Shown here one piece after another: positions 6,208 through 8,514 of a stretch of DNA of 8,514 bases. Origin of the DNA: Leptolyngbya sp. SIO4C5 (lineage in GTDB: Bacteria > Cyanobacteriota > Cyanobacteriia > Phormidesmidales > Phormidesmidaceae); contig JAAHIC010000146.1 in NCBI GenBank assembly GCA_010671965.1, positions 1 through 8,514 of the forward strand. The letters run 5' to 3'. Position 1 is the first letter of the stretch, and each line of letters starts with the position of its first letter. Position numbers and translations under genes: made by a program. Below the pieces are notes generated by a model. The model did no database searches, was not told the origin of the DNA, and worked only from the letters and a program-made list of their open reading frames with translations.

Positions 6208-6219
6208 CGCAAATTTGCG
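6208..6219. promoter_or_regulatory. 12-bp perfect palindrome between the small zinc-ribbon gene and lipA
   Basis: CGCAAATTTGCG is a perfect 12-bp palindrome. A similar half, GCCAAATTTACGC, lies 17 bases away at 6191-6203. On the minus strand, TATAAA (6230-6225) just upstream of the palindrome could serve as a -10 for the zinc-ribbon gene, which would put the palindrome near its transcription start. This makes an operator plausible but unproven. Confidence 0.35.
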
Positions 6220-6397
6220 CTCGATTTATAAGGGAATTTTGAACTTCAGCTTGACTTCAACAATAGAGAGCAAATCTGAGGAACTGATGAGGATGATTAA
6301 AGAAAATACTACGGTTCGTAAAGGCTGAATAACTTTTGCCGCGATCGCCTGCAGTTCTAACGCTGCTGGCAAGTTGACTCGCAGTTAGATCAAGAAT

Positions 6398-6406
6398 TGC
6401 TAAGAT
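6398..6406 (+). promoter_or_regulatory. Possible extended -10 promoter of lipA
   Basis: TGCTAAGAT fits the extended -10 form (TG, one base, then a hexamer matching TATAAT in four positions). The predicted start near 6413 leaves a leader of about 23 bases before the GTG at 6436. TTGACT at 6374-6379 resembles a -35 box but is 21 bases away, too far for normal spacing. Bases 6220-6397 otherwise hold only a 13-codon mini-frame (6287-6328) and one HIP1 site. Confidence 0.3.
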
Positions 6407-6435
6407 GGAGTTTGGACTTTTAGAGCAAAAGATTA

Positions 6436-7305
6436 GTGGCAGTTAAACCAGACTGGCTCAGGGTTAAAGCGCCTCAGTGGGAACGGGTGGGCAATGTCAA
6501 AGCCGTTTTGCAAGACTTGGGCCTCAATACCGTTTGCGAAGAAGCTTCCTGTCCCAATATTGGCGAGTGCTTCAATGCAGGGACTGCTACTTTCTTGATC
6601 ATGGGGCCTGCCTGCACCCGCGCCTGTCCCTACTGCGATATTGACTTTGAGAAAAAGCCGCAAGCATTAGATCCGACTGAGCCGCTGCGCCTAGCCGAAG
6701 CCGTCAAGCGGATGGCTCTCAACCATGTCGTCATTACGTCAGTCAACCGAGATGATTTGCCCGATGGCGGCGCGGCTCAGTTTGTGGCCTGTATTGCGGC
6801 TATTCGTCAGGCTTCACCCCAGACAACGATTGAGGTGCTAATCCCCGATCTGTGCGGCAACTGGGAAGCCTTAGAGACTATTTTGTCGGCCCAGCCGGAA
6901 GTGCTGAATCACAACACGGAAACGATTCCACGGCTGTACCGCCGGGTTCGGCCTCAAGGCGACTATGCCCGGACACTGGAACTGCTGCAGCGCAGCCGAG
7001 CGATCGCCCCTGGGGTCTACACCAAATCTGGCATCATGGTCGGTCTGGGGGAAACTGACGCTGAGGTGCAGCAGGTGATGGTCGATTTGCGTCAGGTGGA
7101 CTGCGATATCCTCGCTATCGGCCAGTATCTCCAGCCTAGCCCCAAGCATTTAGCAGTGCAGGATTTTGTCACGCCCCAGCAGTTTGCTCAGTGGCAGCAG
7201 CAGGGGCAAGCGCTGGGATTTTTGCAGGTGGTATCTTCGCCGCTGACCCGCAGTTCTTATCATGCGGAGCAGGTAAGACAGCTAATGCAGCAGTTTCCGC
7301 GATAG
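6436..7305 (+). CDS. lipA: Lipoyl synthase, radical SAM enzyme
   Basis: LipA inserts two sulfur atoms into octanoyl groups carried by lipoyl domains of the 2-oxoacid dehydrogenase complexes and glycine cleavage H protein, the last step of lipoate synthesis in the cytoplasm. The 289-residue product is full length. C34, C39 and C45 ([12 protein letters not shown]) bind the auxiliary 4Fe-4S cluster that donates sulfur. C60, C64 and C67 (CTRACPYC, the CxxxCxxC motif) bind the radical SAM cluster. RSSY (272-275) near the C-terminus supplies the conserved serine ligand of the auxiliary cluster. NHNTET and RVRP in the middle are further family motifs. The start is GTG at 6436; it has no strong Shine-Dalgarno, but the protein begins as expected for the family. 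Cyanobacteria often have two lipA copies; which one this is cannot be told. It converges with the channel gene, 17 bases apart. Confidence 0.97.
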   Translation: MAVKPDWLRVKAPQWERVGNVKAVLQDLGLNTVCEEASCPNIGECFNAGTATFLIMGPACTRACPYCDIDFEKKPQALDPTEPLRLAEAVKRMALNHVVITSVNRDDLPDGGAAQFVACIAAIRQASPQTTIEVLIPDLCGNWEALETILSAQPEVLNHNTETIPRLYRRVRPQGDYARTLELLQRSRAIAPGVYTKSGIMVGLGETDAEVQQVMVDLRQVDCDILAIGQYLQPSPKHLAVQDFVTPQQFAQWQQQGQALGFLQVVSSPLTRSSYHAEQVRQLMQQFPR

Positions 7306-7322
7306 GTGTTCTAGCTAGAGGG

Positions 7323-8273
7323 TTACAGCAGCGAGCCGTCTTTAGCGGGTTCAACCGCGCTCAGGCCGTTTGAGTCGCTGGTGGTAGGGGCGGGGACAAC
7401 GCGATCGAAGCTGGTGTAGTCGATCGCCCGCCGCCCATCATCTGTCCAGAGCAGAATGTCTGCTAGGCGATAGCCCCACAAAATCTCCTCGGAAACAAAG
7501 GAATGGCGAGCATGAATGGTTTGAGAAACTGTCTCGTCTAATCCAGTAAAGGCCACGACAATCTCCGCATTGGCGGCTGCCAGTGACTCCGGCGTTTCTC
7601 CATAGAGCGGGCTGCTGGCGTCAATTGGGTGCATGGCCGTCCAGGTGAGAGCGAACAGGGGCGTATGGGAGCGAGTGAGCTGCAGATCATGAAACCGCCG
7701 CAGGTATTCTCCCTCTAAGGTCACTTCGTCTCGTACCAAGGTGACCCAAAGCTGAGCTTCCAGAATGCGATTGCGCCGCTTATTGGCGGTGCGGAACATC
7801 AGGGTAGGGACACCGTTGTGCCGGGAAATCACAGCGTAGTGGCTAAACAGAATGCGGGCAGTGGGCAGGGCAAAGCGGGTGAAAATTAGCCCGGTTGCCA
7901 TTGCCACAAATAGCAGTCCGGCAAAGGCTTCGATTACAACCAGCAGGTTGGCGTAGGTAGTCGTTGGGTGCATACTGCCGTAGCCAATGGAGGCCATTGT
8001 CTGTACGCTGAAGAAAAAGGCGTCCATCAGCGACCCGTCTGAGTTGGCGATGCAGTCCCCCCCAGCAAAATAGGCGATCGCAAAGAGGGTATTGATCAGC
8101 AAGTAGATCAGGCTCAGCAGTCCAATAAATCCTGTCCAGGGAATTGTCAACAAGAGGTGATAGAGATCGCGCCACTGCGAATGAGGATCGCCCAAACGTA
8201 CTACGTCAGGGACTTCGCCATCCCTAACCACTAGCCGCGATGAAGGACGGCGAGCCTGCTGCCTAAAAACCAT
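7323..8273 (-). CDS. Inward-rectifier-type potassium channel (KirBac family)
   Basis: The 316-residue product closely follows the KirBac plan, a tetrameric K+ channel of the inner membrane. In order: an N-terminal polar region; an amphipathic slide helix (about 34-46); transmembrane helix 1 (47-69); a pore helix DAFFFSVQTM (84-93); a selectivity filter SIGYG (95-99); transmembrane helix 2 (about 108-133); and a cytoplasmic Ig-like domain from about 145. That domain contains RRFHDL-LTRS, MHPID and YGET, all strongly reminiscent of KirBac3.1. The filter normally reads TIGYG, so Ser95 replaces the usual threonine. ATG at 8273 is chosen because AGGAG lies 6 bases upstream; the frame could run back to GTG 8336. 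The C-terminal 25 residues after the Ig domain are polar and probably disordered. Ligand or lipid gating cannot be read from the sequence. Confidence 0.94.
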   Translation of the reverse strand: MVFRQQARRPSSRLVVRDGEVPDVVRLGDPHSQWRDLYHLLLTIPWTGFIGLLSLIYLLINTLFAIAYFAGGDCIANSDGSLMDAFFFSVQTMASIGYGSMHPTTTYANLLVVIEAFAGLLFVAMATGLIFTRFALPTARILFSHYAVISRHNGVPTLMFRTANKRRNRILEAQLWVTLVRDEVTLEGEYLRRFHDLQLTRSHTPLFALTWTAMHPIDASSPLYGETPESLAAANAEIVVAFTGLDETVSQTIHARHSFVSEEILWGYRLADILLWTDDGRRAIDYTSFDRVVPAPTTSDSNGLSAVEPAKDGSLL

Positions 8274-8279
8274 GTTTGT

Positions 8280-8284
8280 CTCCT
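8280..8284 (-). promoter_or_regulatory. Ribosome binding site deciding the channel start
   Basis: The minus strand reads AGGAG, six bases before the ATG at 8273. This favours that start over the GTG at 8336, which would add 21 residues and lies inside a hairpin loop. Confidence 0.75.
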
Positions 8285-8317
8285 GCGAGGAACTCCTAGC
8301 CTGACTCCATAAACGGA

Positions 8318-8345
8318 AAGGGCACGGCGTCGTCACGGTGCCCTT
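8318..8345 (-). promoter_or_regulatory. Hairpin in the channel 5' leader
   Basis: AAGGGCAC (8318-8325) and GTGCCCTT (8338-8345) form a perfect 8-bp stem with a 12-base GC-rich loop that may pair further. On the minus strand only scattered T residues follow, so it is a poor intrinsic terminator. It ends about 34 bases before the ribosome binding site, so a leader structure, or a weak terminator of a gene beyond the window, are both possible. Confidence 0.4.
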
Positions 8346-8514
8346 GGGGGTGAAGCTGAGAAAAGCTGCTGCTAATCGAGGCTGAAATTAAAAAGTCATT
8401 TTTAGTTGATAATCTTTAGCAAAAGATAACATCTATAGACTTTGAGTGACGAGCGATCGCCTTTGAAACCTGTGATATGAATAGAAGGCACCGAGGCAGG
8501 GCACAAAATGGCTG
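8346..8514. other. Upstream region of the channel gene, no gene identified
   Basis: This stretch is AT-rich around 8386-8440. It contains a dyad ATCTTT-agca-AAAGAT (8412-8427), an AT hairpin TAAAAA-gtca-TTTTTA just before it, and a HIP1 site at 8453-8460. The channel promoter presumably lies here, but no convincing -35/-10 pair is seen on the minus strand. Short open frames reach the window edge on both strands without any recognisable protein. Confidence 0.35.

Larger units (their letters stand above)
333..8460. repeat. Dispersed HIP1 octamers (GCGATCGC), at least 18 copies
   Basis: Copies begin at 333, 422, 1164, 1928, 2270, 2396, 2470, 2920, 2948, 4623, 4968, 5136, 5414, 5599, 6341, 7000, 8074 and 8453. 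They fall both inside and between genes. Such abundance is the hallmark of many cyanobacterial genomes and is the main taxonomic evidence here. The longest gap is 2956-4622, which covers the whole M15 gene. Confidence 0.95.

Noticed and set aside
7843..8175. Second minus-strand frame of 110 codons within the channel gene
   Set aside because: It is a frame-shifted shadow of the transmembrane and pore region of the channel, whose conserved motifs are all in the main frame.
8478..8514. Possible gene start at ATG 8478 running off the right edge
   Set aside because: Only 12 codons are visible, rich in Arg and Gly, with no clear ribosome binding site or promoter; not supportable.
1..8514. CRISPR array, insertion sequence, defence cluster, tRNA or rRNA
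   Set aside because: No regularly spaced direct repeats with unique spacers, terminal inverted repeats with transposase, or structural RNA signatures were seen. The only ordered repeats are the three coding repeats in the M15 gene and dispersed HIP1 sites.

Overview
The window looks like chromosomal DNA of a cyanobacterium. The octamer GCGATCGC (HIP1) occurs at least 18 times in 8.5 kb, about once per 470 bases, where chance would give roughly one per 65 kb. The gene content fits this: a cyanobacterial-type FtsH, a lipoyl synthase, a KirBac-type potassium channel, and small proteins whose style I associate with cyanobacteria. Base composition and codon use look even across the window. I cannot name the genus.

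Layout. Bases 1-140 are the end of a sulfurtransferase, followed by a short intrinsic terminator. A leader with a 9-bp hairpin precedes ftsH (280-2298, +), a membrane AAA zinc protease. Convergent to it is an unrecognised 129-residue protein (2386-2775, -). Bases 2815-3126 hold that gene's promoter and a doubtful small reading frame (2884-3072, -). Next is a three-repeat protein with a C-terminal M15 peptidase domain (3127-4422, +). It converges on a 55-residue amphipathic protein (4511-4678, -), which has a very good ribosome binding site and a strong terminator. A 247-base AT-rich divergent promoter region leads to an exported M28 metallopeptidase (4926-5927, +). Then come a 66-residue four-cysteine protein (5936-6136, -), lipA (6436-7305, +) and the Kir channel (7323-8273, -). 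The last 241 bases hold the channel's leader, with hairpins, and no gene I can defend.

How the genes work together. Every neighbouring pair from ftsH onward is convergent or divergent, so there is no operon and each gene is probably its own transcription unit. Three products are zinc peptidases acting at or outside the membrane (FtsH, M15, M28), but the arrangement gives no evidence that they share a pathway. LipA is a stand-alone housekeeping enzyme of lipoate synthesis. I see no CRISPR array, insertion sequence, phage genes, defence cluster, rRNA or tRNA. The most open questions are the 55-residue protein, the 129-residue protein and the repeat domain of the M15 protein. I did not find a multi-gene undescribed system.
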